61,709 bases of DNA from an uncultured Geobacter sp. (GCA_937886325.1 CALABV010000231.1:1-61709); one strand, 5' to 3'. Positions 32,723 to 41,580 are shown, numbered from the stretch's first letter. Notes: generated by a model not told the origin, from the sequence alone. Made by a program: numbers and translations.

Positions 32723-32810
32723 GCATGTGTGGATATGGAAAATGCACGTACAACGTCTCGTCATTCAGGGATTGACAGAGTCCCGGTTGCGGGATACGAC
32801 CTTATTTTTC

Positions 32811-33122
32811 TCATCGGAAGAAATTCCTGATGCTCCGTCCAACATTCCTGAACCAGTCACCGATTGCGTTTCCCGCCTTCTTCGACTCCCTGGCCGTATC
32901 TCTGCCCATCTCCTTGAATCCCCGGCCGACCTCCTTGCCGCCCTCCTTGAAGGCGTGGCCGGTTTCCTTACCCGCCTTTTTGAAGGCCTCGCCGGTCTCT
33001 TTTCCCACCTGTTTGATGCTCTGCCCAACATCCTTGCCGTCTTTTTTCGGGGCATCCTCCGCCGAAACGGAAGATGCCGCGAGAAACACCGCCAGAATCG
33101 CGGCTGTCGTCCGACCCATCAT
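32811..33122 (-). CDS. secreted LEA-like repeat protein
   Basis: 103 residues. Signal peptide AAILAVFLAASSVSAEDAP. The mature part has about four 11-residue repeats of the form VGKETGEAFKKAGKETGHAF and EGGKEVGRGFKEMG, an amphipathic helix pattern resembling LEA group 3 or apolipoprotein-type repeats. Probably a periplasmic membrane-surface or stress-protection protein. It lies 9 bp after the similar lipoprotein gene at 33132. Confidence 0.75.
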   Translation of the reverse strand: MMGRTTAAILAVFLAASSVSAEDAPKKDGKDVGQSIKQVGKETGEAFKKAGKETGHAFKEGGKEVGRGFKEMGRDTARESKKAGNAIGDWFRNVGRSIRNFFR

Positions 33123-33131
33123 GAAAAACTC

Positions 33132-33440
33132 CTACTTGTCGACCTTTTCCTTAACCGCTTTGCCTGCATCTTCCAGTTCCTGCGCCGCCTTTTCCGTGCC
33201 GCTCTTCACTTTTTCATCCACCTTTTTATCGATTTTCTCCGCGGTGTCCTTGAGCTTGCCGGCAGCCTCATCCAGCTTCTTCTCCGCCTTCTCCGTCGCC
33301 TCCTTGGCGGCGGTTCCCGCTTTCTCAACGGCCTGATCGATCTGCTTGCCCGCCTCCTCGGCCGGGCCTTCCTTCTTCTGACAGCCCAAAGGACCCAGTG
33401 CCAGAAGCGCTACCGACAGAACAACGATCAACGTACGCAT
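33132..33440 (-). CDS. Lys/Ala/Glu-rich LEA-like lipoprotein
   Basis: 102 residues from the ATG at 33440 (AAGGAGGGTGT upstream). Lipoprotein signal LALGPLGCQKKE (lipobox). Then Ala/Lys/Glu repeats (EAGKQIDQAVEKAGTAAKEA, KIDKKVDEKVKSGTEKAAQE) that predict one long amphipathic helix. Related in style to 32811. Probably anchored to the outer or inner membrane, possibly a desiccation or envelope stress protein. No enzyme motif. Confidence 0.75.
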   Translation of the reverse strand: MRTLIVVLSVALLALGPLGCQKKEGPAEEAGKQIDQAVEKAGTAAKEATEKAEKKLDEAAGKLKDTAEKIDKKVDEKVKSGTEKAAQELEDAGKAVKEKVDK

Positions 33441-33585
33441 ACACCCTCCTTTTCCGCCTGGGGTATGGACGGCGGACCGGATTCCCGCCCGCTGTCCTCT
33501 GTTAAATTTCATGAAACAATACCTTTATTCCCTATGAATGTAAAGAAGCCGATTACCGAAAGCATCCATCCTCCGGTTATTTCTC

Positions 33586-33614
33586 TTGACATGTTTCCCT
33601 TTCCTCACCATAGT
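33586..33614 (+). promoter_or_regulatory. sigma-70-like promoter of SseB-like gene
   Basis: TTGACA (33586-33591), 17 bp, CATAGT. The ATG is about 97 bp downstream. Confidence 0.4.
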
Positions 33615-33710
33615 ACCCATCCGTTATATAATCACTTCCATATCGAATCGGAAAATAATGGCGGAAAAACATCCTGTGCGTCGCATCGCAAACGAAAGGA
33701 CACGCTATCC

Positions 33711-34142
33711 ATGAACAGCGAATTCAAGCCGAACAATCCACTGGAAGAAAAACTGTTGGCAATGTACAGAAAAGAGATAAAGATTACGGAATTTCTGGAG
33801 TTACTGCTCGACTCGCAGGTGATAATTCTGGCGGACAGGGATGTTGACATTACGGGTCCGGATACGCATTTCAATCCTCTGGCGATCCAGTCCCCCATGG
33901 GGTACATGGCACTCGCCACCTTCAGCAGCATAGAGCGCGCACAGGCCGCCGTTTCAAAGAATCCCGACTACCCATATGCCGTGGCGGTCGATACCTGCTG
34001 GTTTCTGCAGAGAGCGTACGAAAATGTCGGCTTTGCGTTGAATCCGGGCTGGCCCCTCGGCTTCGAGCTTCCGCCGGAAGGCTTGCAGCAGTTCCTGTAC
34101 CGATTCGGGGTAAAGGAATATAAGGGACGGGACGTCAAATAA
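33711..34142 (+). CDS. SseB-like protein
   Basis: 143 residues. The pattern NPLEEKLLAMYRKEIKITEF, LLLDSQVIILADRD, MALATFSSIERAQA and YAVAVDTCWFLQRAYENVGF, with GFELPPEG near the end, resembles the SseB N-terminal domain: a small cytosolic fold found in many bacteria besides type III secretion loci. No secretion genes are nearby. ATG at 33711 with AAAGGA upstream. The 3' end overlaps the convergent receiver gene by 8 bp. Confidence 0.7.
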   Translation: MNSEFKPNNPLEEKLLAMYRKEIKITEFLELLLDSQVIILADRDVDITGPDTHFNPLAIQSPMGYMALATFSSIERAQAAVSKNPDYPYAVAVDTCWFLQRAYENVGFALNPGWPLGFELPPEGLQQFLYRFGVKEYKGRDVK

Positions 34143-34542
34143 CGGGCAGCCTGGGGAGTATGCCCGCATCTTCGCAGCAGGTCGCTATTTCGTGGACGAG
34201 GCAATCAAGTTCTATGGGCTTGTGGATCCAGGACGAGACTCCGATACCGCGCAAAGCAACCATATGCCGTTCGTTGATATGGGCAGAGGCAATGATGATT
34301 GGAGTTTTCGAACAGATCCTTCTCACCTCGCGGGACATCTCGATACCGTCCATGTGGGGCATCATGATATCGGTTACGACGATATCCGGTTGATGGTGCT
34401 TGAACAAACGCAATCCCGTCTCACCGTCCTCGGCCGAATAGACGACCAGGCCCTTCCATCGAAGCATCCGTGCCGTCAGTTCACGTGCCTGATCCTCGTC
34501 ATCCACGAATAGAATCGACAGCTTTTCAGGCAATTCCTTCAT
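34135..34542 (-). CDS. stand-alone CheY-like response regulator
   Basis: 135 residues, receiver only: acidic pair in LFVDDEDQARELTARML, phospho-acceptor in IVVTDIMMPHMDG, Ser/Thr switch in PIIIASAH and Lys in WIHKPIELD. No output domain, so it acts by protein contact or in a phosphorelay. It follows the PAS kinase (34544-36319) with one base between, clearly its partner. Confidence 0.9.
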   Translation of the reverse strand: MKELPEKLSILFVDDEDQARELTARMLRWKGLVVYSAEDGETGLRLFKHHQPDIVVTDIMMPHMDGIEMSREVRRICSKTPIIIASAHINERHMVALRGIGVSSWIHKPIELDCLVHEIATCCEDAGILPRLPVI

Positions 34543-34543
34543 A

Positions 34544-36319
34544 TCAGACCTCTATCCGAAACTCGGCCCCATCACCGGTGTTCCGTACGGAAAGACAGCC
34601 GTGCATGTTTTTCACTATGATTGCCCGCGCCATGTACAGCCCTAATCCGGTACCGCTGGAACCATCTCTGGTTGTGAAGTATGGCTCGAAAATCCGGTCC
34701 AGCAGCTCTTCCTCGATACCACCCGCATTGTCGGATATGGTCACCACCGAACGATCCCCTTCCCGGCCGACCCTGATTCCGATACGGGGTTCGTCTGTAT
34801 GTCGTTCAGCCAAAGCGTCTCTTGCATTGTTCAGGATGTTCATCACGACCTGCGCATACTCGTTGGGGTATCCGGTCACTGCCAGTTGATCGTCGCCTTC
34901 AATCACGACCTGTATGCCGTGCGCCTTGAAACTGTCGGCAATCAGCGCATACATCCCTGCAATTGTCGCCATGATGGAAAACGATTTTTTTTCTCGTCCC
35001 GGCCTCAGGAAGTTCCTGAAATTGTCAATCGTCTGCGACATATGCTTGAGAAGATTCAGGATATTCTTTACCGTTTCATCCAGGTAATCGCCGTCCAGCC
35101 CGCCATGCCTGCTGCTTTCCATCAGGAGTTGGGCATACAGACCGACGGTGTTCAGGGGCTGCCGCCATTGATGGGCGATAATGTTGAGCATTTCGCCCAT
35201 TTCAGCCTGCCGGCTCTGCTGAATGAGCATGAAATCCTTTTCCCTGTTTTTTCTTGTCTCCTCATCGACCCTCCGCTCCAGGGTCCTGTTCAGTTCTTCA
35301 AGCTGTTTCCGCCTGTCAAGCAGGGCTTCCTCTGCCCTTTTCCGTTCGGTGATATCTCGCAGGATGACCTGGATTGCCATTCCCTCATCGGTCATGAAGG
35401 GAGCCGCGGCAACTTCCACATCCACTGCGGCGCCATCCAACCGCACGATTTTTTCTTCGATGAGCGGGGCACTTTCTCCGGCAAGCTGATGCGCGATCCT
35501 TTCCCTGATTATCGCGTGATACTGCGGGTGTATGAGGTCGAACGGCGTCTTGCCCACAAGCTGATCGGACGAAGATGCCCCGAAAAGCCGTAACGCTGCA
35601 GGGTTCACGTACACGACCCGGTTTTTCAGATTGATGAAAAGCGCGTCGGGAGACATCTCGACCAGGGAGCGGTACCGATCCTCGCTGCGCCGCAGCGACT
35701 CCTCCATCTGTTTGCGCTCACTGATGTCACGGACGATCCCGATGCGGAACAGGGGTTCTCCCTGCGGGTTGCAATGGGTATGAATCGAATCGCACAGCAT
35801 GCGATACCTGCCGTCCTTGCCCTTCAGGCGGTACTCGACGACACCCTTTCCTCCTCTTTTTACCCGCTCCAAACCGCCTCTCACGATATCACGGTCATCG
35901 GGATGCACCCTCTCCATGACCTCGACCACTTTCATCGATTTCATCTCGGCAGCGGAAAAACCCGTTATATGCTCGATACCGGGACTCATGTATTCGTAGC
36001 AGTCGGTTTTCAGGTTCCTGATGTAGAGTGCATCGTCCGAGCTTTCCAGGAGTGACAACAGCTTCTCGTCGTCACGTTGCTCATCCGCGGCCGCACACTT
36101 CCCGCGGTCCCGGCCCTGTTCGAGCGCTCGGGGCTCGCTGCCATGCAGGTCACAGGGCAGCCCCTTCACCTCTCGCACCAGCTGCTGAGCCATGTGGACA
36201 AGTTCAAAAACCTTTTGTTCGAATGTCTCCTTTTTCCGGCCTGCATTCCGGGTACGCAGTTCATCATCCAACCAGTCCAGGACTCGCCGCATGTTTTCGA
36301 TTGATTGTAAAGATTCCAT
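34544..36319 (-). CDS. PAS-domain sensor histidine kinase (cytosolic, HWQR-type)
   Basis: 591 residues from the ATG at 36319, which has GAGG upstream (an in-frame start at 36382 exists). No membrane helix. An N-terminal coiled region is followed by PAS 1 with PAC (LESSDDALYIRNLKTDCYEY, VVEYRLKGKDGRYRML) and PAS 2 with PAC (LVEMSPDALFINLKNRVVYV). A long coiled coil leads to the kinase core, with phospho-acceptor IAHQWRQPLNTVGLYAQLL and catalytic motifs NILNNARDAL, SDNAGGI and GTGLGLYM. Signal unknown. Gives its phosphate to the receiver at 34135. Confidence 0.92.
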   Translation of the reverse strand: MESLQSIENMRRVLDWLDDELRTRNAGRKKETFEQKVFELVHMAQQLVREVKGLPCDLHGSEPRALEQGRDRGKCAAADEQRDDEKLLSLLESSDDALYIRNLKTDCYEYMSPGIEHITGFSAAEMKSMKVVEVMERVHPDDRDIVRGGLERVKRGGKGVVEYRLKGKDGRYRMLCDSIHTHCNPQGEPLFRIGIVRDISERKQMEESLRRSEDRYRSLVEMSPDALFINLKNRVVYVNPAALRLFGASSSDQLVGKTPFDLIHPQYHAIIRERIAHQLAGESAPLIEEKIVRLDGAAVDVEVAAAPFMTDEGMAIQVILRDITERKRAEEALLDRRKQLEELNRTLERRVDEETRKNREKDFMLIQQSRQAEMGEMLNIIAHQWRQPLNTVGLYAQLLMESSRHGGLDGDYLDETVKNILNLLKHMSQTIDNFRNFLRPGREKKSFSIMATIAGMYALIADSFKAHGIQVVIEGDDQLAVTGYPNEYAQVVMNILNNARDALAERHTDEPRIGIRVGREGDRSVVTISDNAGGIEEELLDRIFEPYFTTRDGSSGTGLGLYMARAIIVKNMHGCLSVRNTGDGAEFRIEV

Positions 36320-36507
36320 GGCGAGCCTCAGTGCGCATCTCATTAAAATCTTGCCTATAAGTTTACTACCGACCGGTAACAATACAATGTGAAGTCTTGT
36401 GTAACGGCAATAATTATAAATATGTCGGAGGAGCGAGCATGGAAATATTCAAGGCGGGAAAACCTGATATACTTTGACACACATATACGGAAGAAAGGGG
36501 ACGCATC

Positions 36508-36678
36508 ATGGGCGAGACTGAATCGACCCGCACGGATTACCGCGGCGGAGACGCATGTAATGCCGGCAGTGAGTCAGCGCCTTCCTCCATTCTGCCCTAC
36601 TACCTGAGCTGGTACCGCCTCATATTTTCTCCCGCGGAACCGCCACGGGACGATCCGCAGAAGATCGCGCCGGAGTAA
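36508..36678 (+). CDS. small ORF, hypothetical 56-residue protein
   Basis: ATG at 36508 has AAAGGGGACGC upstream. The sequence MGETESTRTDYRGGDACNAG continues to a hydrophobic patch ILPYYLSWYRLIFSPAE and ends KIAPE. It is too short for confident recognition, but the ribosome site and intergenic position between two divergent-facing minus genes support it. It could also be a chance frame. Confidence 0.4.
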   Translation: MGETESTRTDYRGGDACNAGSESAPSSILPYYLSWYRLIFSPAEPPRDDPQKIAPE

Positions 36679-36730
36679 CTGCGGTACCATTTCAGGGTCA
36701 GGGGGCTCAGTAGGACGACCTCCCGCGAGA

Positions 36731-37429
36731 TCAATACCCGTACCCGCCCGTTCGAATGTCGTACACTTTCCCATGCCGGAACCTGACGATATACAGGAAT
36801 CGATCCGGACCGAAATTGTAGGTCCATTCATCGCTTCTCACCGAAACGGCCCAGCCCTCGGCGTCACGTCCGGAATTGTCGGCGCTCGCAGCAGGTTCAC
36901 CACATTTGGCAAGGACCTCCAGTTTTCTGTCACCTGGAGAGATACTTCTCCCGTCATCGCAGTTGCGGCCGAAATCCTGTTCATCATATCCGTAGCCGCC
37001 GGTCTCGATTACCGCAAGCCGGTCTCCCTGGAAGCGAAGGAAGCGGAGGAATTGATGCGGCCCGAAGTTGTAGGCCCATTCCTCGGTTGTTACAAAATTC
37101 ACCGGCGTCCTATCGGCACGATAGGCTTCAGAAATGACGTCCTCCCGCATCTCGCGAAACGCCGGCTCTCCGCATCCGGCAAGAACGCTCGCCATTGTGT
37201 CTCCCGGCGCGACGATTCTGTCGCCGCAATAGAATTTCAGTGATGCGGGAGGAGCAACCCGTGGGCCTCCCGCTGTATTCTGCGCCGGGCCTCTGAGCGA
37301 GCCGGATCTGCTGACTGCCCCGGCGTCCGACACCGGGAGTGACACGAAAACGAGCGCAAGGCAACCCACTGCCATGGCGGGGATTCTAATGCGGGTTCTC
37401 TTTCGTATCTGCTCAACTATTCGAAACAC
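36731..37429 (-). CDS. secreted protein with two DUF2845 repeats
   Basis: 232 residues. A signal anchor (AMAVGCLALVFVSLPVSDAGA) is followed by two similar units: FYCGDRIVAPGDTMASVLAG / CGEPAFREMREDV / EEWAYNFGPHQFLRFLRFQG, and NCDDGRSISPGDRKLEVLAK / CGEP / DEWTYNFGPDRFLYIVRF. Each ends in ETGGYGY or RTGGYGY. DUF2845 is a small periplasmic fold of unknown role, distantly like SmpA/BamE. Start is GTG at 37429 with GGGAGGTG upstream. Confidence 0.85.
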   Translation of the reverse strand: MFRIVEQIRKRTRIRIPAMAVGCLALVFVSLPVSDAGAVSRSGSLRGPAQNTAGGPRVAPPASLKFYCGDRIVAPGDTMASVLAGCGEPAFREMREDVISEAYRADRTPVNFVTTEEWAYNFGPHQFLRFLRFQGDRLAVIETGGYGYDEQDFGRNCDDGRSISPGDRKLEVLAKCGEPAASADNSGRDAEGWAVSVRSDEWTYNFGPDRFLYIVRFRHGKVYDIRTGGYGY

Positions 37430-37464
37430 TATTCCCGAACACCTCCCGTACTTAACAATAAAAC

Positions 37465-37496
37465 AGACCCGCCAGGTTTTGAAACCTGGCAGGTCT
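37465..37496. repeat. strong hairpin, REP-like or terminator
   Basis: AGACC-x-GCCAGGTTT and AAACCTGGC-x-GGTCT form a near-perfect stem with a 2-nt loop. No T-run on either side. Upstream of the DUF2845 gene, so it is more likely a repeat than its terminator. Confidence 0.6.
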
Positions 37497-37542
37497 TGGA
37501 ATCGTAAGTACCGGACGTTTTGAAGCTTACTTCATTTGCATA

Positions 37543-37752
37543 ATGGAAGAGAAAACGGCCATGTTTTCCGCGGAAGGCTCTATGCCCAGTTCGTCCCGGA
37601 GCGGGCGAAGAAATCTAGACGACGGGCCTCTCCATCAGATCGTCAAGAAGATGGAAAAGTCTCGTGCGGGAAACCCCTCCGACAGCTGTGGGGCGTGTTA
37701 TTTTGGCCGGTGCGGCGCGTTGTGCCGTCATACGTCACGCTCCACTTGGTGA
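37543..37752 (+). CDS. small Cys-containing ORF, hypothetical
   Basis: 69 residues: MEEKTAMFSAEGS, then LDDGPLHQIVKKMEKSRAGN and SCGACYFGRCGALCRH. The CxxC-x4-C-x3-C cluster could bind metal. There is no clear ribosome binding site. Convergent with the DUF711 gene. It may be a real small protein or a chance frame; the charged helix followed by a Cys cluster favours the former slightly. The rest of the 349-bp gap holds only the hairpin at 37465. Confidence 0.35.
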   Translation: MEEKTAMFSAEGSMPSSSRSGRRNLDDGPLHQIVKKMEKSRAGNPSDSCGACYFGRCGALCRHTSRSTW

Positions 37753-37778
37753 GCAGGAAATAACGTCGATCAAGACAG

Positions 37779-39140
37779 TCAGTTTGTCAGGGACTGTATG
37801 GGCGCCGGGATCCTGCCGCCGCGGGCGATGAAAGCCTCGGAGCTGAAGTTGTGCACCGGCATCACCGGTGCGCTGCCCAGCAGGCCACCGAACTCCACCA
37901 GATCCCCCACCTGTTTGCCCGGGACAGGTATGATGCGCACGGCGGTAGTCTTCTTGTTGATCATGCCGATGGCCATCTCGTCGGCGATGATGGCCGCGAT
38001 GGTCGATGGCGAGGTGTCGCCGGGCACGGCGATCATGTCCAGGCCCACGGAGCAGACGCAGGTCATGGCCTCCAGCTTGTCCAGGGAGAGGGAACCGCGC
38101 TGCACCGCCCGGATCATGCCTTCGTCCTCGCTCACCGGAATGAATGCCCCGCTCAGTCCTCCAACGGATGAGGACGCCATTGCGCCCCCCTTCTTGACTG
38201 CGTCGTTGAGCAGGGCCAATGCGGCCGTCGTGCCGTGGGTGCCGCAGCTCTCCAGCCCCATGGCCTCCAGGATGGCGGCCACGCTGTCACCCACGGCCGG
38301 GGTCGGCGCCAGGGACAGGTCGAGCACCCCGAACTGGGCGCCGAGCCTGCGCGCCACCTCCCTTCCCGCCATCTCTCCCATGCGGGTGATCTTGAAGGCT
38401 GTCTTCTTGATGCATTCCGCGATATCACCCAGAGAGGGCTCACGCAACGCGCGCACCGCCGCATTGACGACTCCGGGCCCGCTGACACCCACGTTGATCA
38501 CGCAGTCCGGCTCGCCGACGCCGTGGAAGGCGCCGGCCATGAAGGGATTGTCCTCGGGCGCATTGGCGAACACGACCAGCTTGGCGCAGCCGATGCCGCC
38601 CCGTTCACCGGTCAGTTCGGCGGTCTCCTTTATGATACGCCCCATCAAGGCCACGGCGTCCATGTTGATGCCGGCCTTGGTGGTGGCCACGTTGACCGAG
38701 GAACAGACTTTTTTCGTCGTCGCCATGGCCCGCGGAATGGAGGTGATGAGCTTCAGGTCGCCGGGCGTTATCCCTTTCTGCACCAGGGCGCTGAAGCCGC
38801 CGATGAAGTCGATCCCCGCCTCGTGAGCGGCCCGGTCCAGGGTCTCGGCAACGGAGACGAGCTCGTCGGCACGGCAACTCTCCGCCACGATGGCGATGGG
38901 GGTGACGGAGATGCGCTTGTTGATAATGGGGATGCCGTACAGGCTCTGGATCTCGTCGGTGGTCCTGACCAGATTTTCGGCGCAGGACAGGATGTGGTCA
39001 TAGACCTGTTCGTTGAAGATCTTGATGTCGGGATGGCAGCAGCCGCGCAGATTGATGCCCATGGTGACCGTCCTGATATCCAGGTGTTCGGTGGCCACCA
39101 TCTTTATGGTTTCGAGGATCTCCTCGGGTTGTATTGGCAT
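37779..39140 (-). CDS. DUF711 / UPF0210 family protein
   Basis: 453 residues. Matches the UPF0210 pattern: ILETIKMVATEHLDIRTVTM, GGFSALVQKGITPGDLKLI, MDAVALMGRIIKETAELTGE and SSSVGGLSGAFIPVSEDEGM. Structural members resemble a glycyl-radical-like barrel but have no known activity. Nearly always paired with the small ACT protein (39153-39431), as here, 12 bp apart. The pair may be regulated by an amino acid through the ACT partner. Confidence 0.92.
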   Translation of the reverse strand: MPIQPEEILETIKMVATEHLDIRTVTMGINLRGCCHPDIKIFNEQVYDHILSCAENLVRTTDEIQSLYGIPIINKRISVTPIAIVAESCRADELVSVAETLDRAAHEAGIDFIGGFSALVQKGITPGDLKLITSIPRAMATTKKVCSSVNVATTKAGINMDAVALMGRIIKETAELTGERGGIGCAKLVVFANAPEDNPFMAGAFHGVGEPDCVINVGVSGPGVVNAAVRALREPSLGDIAECIKKTAFKITRMGEMAGREVARRLGAQFGVLDLSLAPTPAVGDSVAAILEAMGLESCGTHGTTAALALLNDAVKKGGAMASSSVGGLSGAFIPVSEDEGMIRAVQRGSLSLDKLEAMTCVCSVGLDMIAVPGDTSPSTIAAIIADEMAIGMINKKTTAVRIIPVPGKQVGDLVEFGGLLGSAPVMPVHNFSSEAFIARGGRIPAPIQSLTN

Positions 39141-39152
39141 TGCCGGGCCTCC

Positions 39153-39431
39153 TCAGATCCGATGCATGAAGCGGAAGACGTCTTCATGCTGCACGATGAC
39201 CTGCACGCCCAGTTCCTTGCCGATGGCGGTCATGGCCGCCTGGAAGGCGGCAAGGTCGAAATTCTCCGATTTGACTTCGGCCAGCATGATCATGGTGAAG
39301 AGATCGGTCATGATGGTCTGCCTGATATCGGCTATATTGACGTTATGTTCGGCCATGACCCGGCTGATGCCGGCAACGATGCCCACCCGGTCAAGGCCGA
39401 TGACCGTGATGACGAAACGACTTGATGACAT
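39153..39431 (-). CDS. ACT-domain protein (UPF0237)
   Basis: 92 residues, a single ACT domain: RFVITVIGLDRVGIVAGISR, NVNIADIRQTIMTDLFTMIM, then LGVQVIVQHEDVFRFMHRI. It is the constant partner of UPF0210. ACT domains bind amino acids or other small ligands as dimers. Upstream gene of the pair. Confidence 0.93.
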   Translation of the reverse strand: MSSSRFVITVIGLDRVGIVAGISRVMAEHNVNIADIRQTIMTDLFTMIMLAEVKSENFDLAAFQAAMTAIGKELGVQVIVQHEDVFRFMHRI

Positions 39432-39521
39432 GATATTTCCTTTTGGGTCGGATGTTCATGGAATTGGGGATGCCGGTTCAGATTCACGGCATCCTTTTTC
39501 GAAGGTCGAAGCATAGCAGAT

Positions 39522-39671
39522 TCACGGGAATAAATAAACAGTCTCCGCCACCTTTATATCGCCGTAAGTCTCCGCAATCCTTCCCACCACGAACCAGTCC
39601 GTCGATTGCGGAACCCTCTGCGCGGAGGCGGAAACGGCCTTGAGGATCGTTTCATGCGGTTCCTCGTAGCG
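39522..39671 (-). pseudogene. possible 3' gene remnant
   Basis: A minus-strand open frame of about 49 codons without a start, ending in TGA at 39522. It reads YEEPHETILKAVSASAQRVP, then STDWFVVGRIAETYGDIKVA and ETVYLFP. The TPR-like spacing suggests the tail of a lost gene. The flank at 39690-39790 is low-complexity (G and T runs). Family not identified. Confidence 0.35.
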
Positions 39672-39804
39672 CTACGATTAAACCAGGACCCTTCCCCTTT
39701 TCTTCTTCAGGAAAAAAGGGGGGGGCCCCATGACCTTATTTGGTTTTTGATTTTTGGATTTTTCCGATTATTGGGGGTTTTTGATTCTTCTGTCGCTTAC
39801 GCCC

Positions 39805-40081
39805 TCAGACCAGGTCGTTGAAGATAAGGCTTGCGGTGATTCGCCCTGATTCGTAAATGGTCGGTAAGCCAGAGCCGGGATGGGTACCGCCGCCGACCAG
39901 GTAGCAGTTTCCGATTTCCTCGAACCGGTTGTTGGGCCGGAAATAGAGCATCTGCCCGATAGTGTGTCCCAGATTGAAGGTGGCGCCCCCGAAAATGGTG
40001 TAGTCTGTTTTCCAGTCCTCGGGAGTTCAGACCGCCCGGTCCGGCCCCTATGACTACGACATGCTTGTCTTTTCTGCTCAT
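39805..40081 (-). pseudogene. internally deleted phytoene-desaturase-like gene
   Basis: It starts with ATG at 40081 overlapping the upstream stop, and encodes MSRKDKHVVVIGAGPGG, the FAD-binding start of a CrtI-type enzyme. Near 40030 it jumps, with a frame change, to the family C-terminus: EDWKTDYTIFGGATFNLGHT, then NCYLVGGGTHPGSGLPTIYE and SGRITASLIFNDLV, stop at 39805. About 400 codons are missing. The intact ancestor formed a tandem pair with the gene at 40078. Confidence 0.85.
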
Positions 40082-41580
40082 AGCTGATTCCGGTTCTCCC
40101 GTATTGATTCCGCGATTACCTCACCTACCTGCATGCCGCAGGCCGTAACCATCGGCATCCCGGCACCGGGGTTGATGCTGCCGCCGGTAAAATACAGATT
40201 TTTGTAAAGGGCGCTTTTTTTCGACGCCTTGAACGCGAGGTTTTTACAACGGTCGGAAACGACGCCGTAAATGGCGCCCCTGTTCGAGTAGTAGTTCCTT
40301 TCGATGTCCGGTGGTGTCCACGTTTCTTCCACTACGATATTTCCGCGCAGATCGGTCAAACCCATCCGCTCGCATTTTTCCAGCACCAGCTCCCGCAGTT
40401 CGGCATAGTCCTCGGCAGTGACGGGGTTATGCGGGTCGACAGGGGGGATGTGCGGCAGCAGCTTCAGGTTGTCGCAGCCGTCAGGCGCTACGGAAGGGTC
40501 GGTACGCGAGGGCGCCACCAGGTATATGGTCGGATCTTTCGGCAGGCGGCGCCGGTCGAAAACGTCCCGGAAGTGCTCCCTGGAATTTCCGGAAAAGAAG
40601 AAATTGTGATGGGCCAGCTGCGGATAGACCTTTTTCACCCCCAGGTGAATTACCAGCCCCGAACAGGCCGGCTCCAGTCTTCTGCGTGTCCAACAGCCTG
40701 GAGAGGTTTTCAGCAGTCTCTCGTGGGCCGGGATGAATTCCATGTTGGATATGACAAAATCCGCCGCTACCTGTTCTCCGTCAGCCAGTGTGATACCGGT
40801 CACGGCACTCCCCGTGGTGTTGATCGCCACCACCTCCCGATTGAGATGCAGCTCAACGGACAGCTTTTCCAGGGCCTTTTTCATCCCTTCGGCCAGGCGG
40901 TACATCCCTCCCTCCACATACCACAATCCGTAGCAGTACTGTACCCAAGGCATCAGGTTGATGACACCCGGTGCATTGAAGGGGGAGGAACCGATGTATT
41001 TGGCAAAATAGTCGAAAATCTCCCGCAGCTTCGGGTGGGTGAAAAAGGAAGAGACCCCGTGGTGCATGGATCGGAGCAAGTCCAGCCCGCCCAAGCCCTG
41101 CCCCCACAGGTCGCGGAGGATTTCAAGCGGGCTGTCGACCCCCCGCAGATAGGTGCGGTCGGAGAGCTCATACTGCCTCCGGGCATAGGCCATAAACCGG
41201 TCAAACTGGGCCGGCGCCTCGGGATCGACGGCGGCCAGGAGCTGTTTTTGCCGTTCCAGGTCGGCCACCAGGTCGATGCAGGTTCCGTCCTCGAAAAAGT
41301 TTCGCCAGTGGGTTTCCAGGGGCCGGATCGGAACATGGTCCTCGAGACGAAGGCCGGCTTTGGCAAAGAGTTCCCGGAATACTGAGGGAAGAGTCAGGAT
41401 GGAGGGGCCCAGGTCGAAGGAAAAACCCTCTTTCCGCGAAATATTGAGTTTTCCCCCGAATTTGTCGTTTTTTTCAAAGATAGCGACATGGAATCCCTTC
41501 GATGCGCAGGTTATGGCGGCCGAAAGGCCTCCAAGACCGGAGCCGATCACGGCTACCCGTTTTCCTGTATTGTTCATCAA
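40078..41580 (-). CDS. phytoene-desaturase-type FAD oxidoreductase (CrtI/CrtN family)
   Basis: 500 residues, the normal family length. N-terminal dinucleotide site RVAVIGSGLGGLSAAITCAS, then FGGKLNISRKEGFSFDLGPS and LPSVFRELFAKAGLRLEDHV. The C-terminal FAD motif is LYFTGGSINPGAGMPMVTAC. Desaturates or isomerises carotenoid precursors at the membrane. No phytoene or squalene synthase is visible here, so the exact substrate is open. The tandem partner downstream is a deleted pseudogene. Confidence 0.9.
   Translation of the reverse strand: MMNNTGKRVAVIGSGLGGLSAAITCASKGFHVAIFEKNDKFGGKLNISRKEGFSFDLGPSILTLPSVFRELFAKAGLRLEDHVPIRPLETHWRNFFEDGTCIDLVADLERQKQLLAAVDPEAPAQFDRFMAYARRQYELSDRTYLRGVDSPLEILRDLWGQGLGGLDLLRSMHHGVSSFFTHPKLREIFDYFAKYIGSSPFNAPGVINLMPWVQYCYGLWYVEGGMYRLAEGMKKALEKLSVELHLNREVVAINTTGSAVTGITLADGEQVAADFVISNMEFIPAHERLLKTSPGCWTRRRLEPACSGLVIHLGVKKVYPQLAHHNFFFSGNSREHFRDVFDRRRLPKDPTIYLVAPSRTDPSVAPDGCDNLKLLPHIPPVDPHNPVTAEDYAELRELVLEKCERMGLTDLRGNIVVEETWTPPDIERNYYSNRGAIYGVVSDRCKNLAFKASKKSALYKNLYFTGGSINPGAGMPMVTACGMQVGEVIAESIRENRNQL

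Noticed and set aside
38235..39425. 396-codon plus-strand frame
   Set aside because: Antisense shadow of the DUF711/ACT pair.
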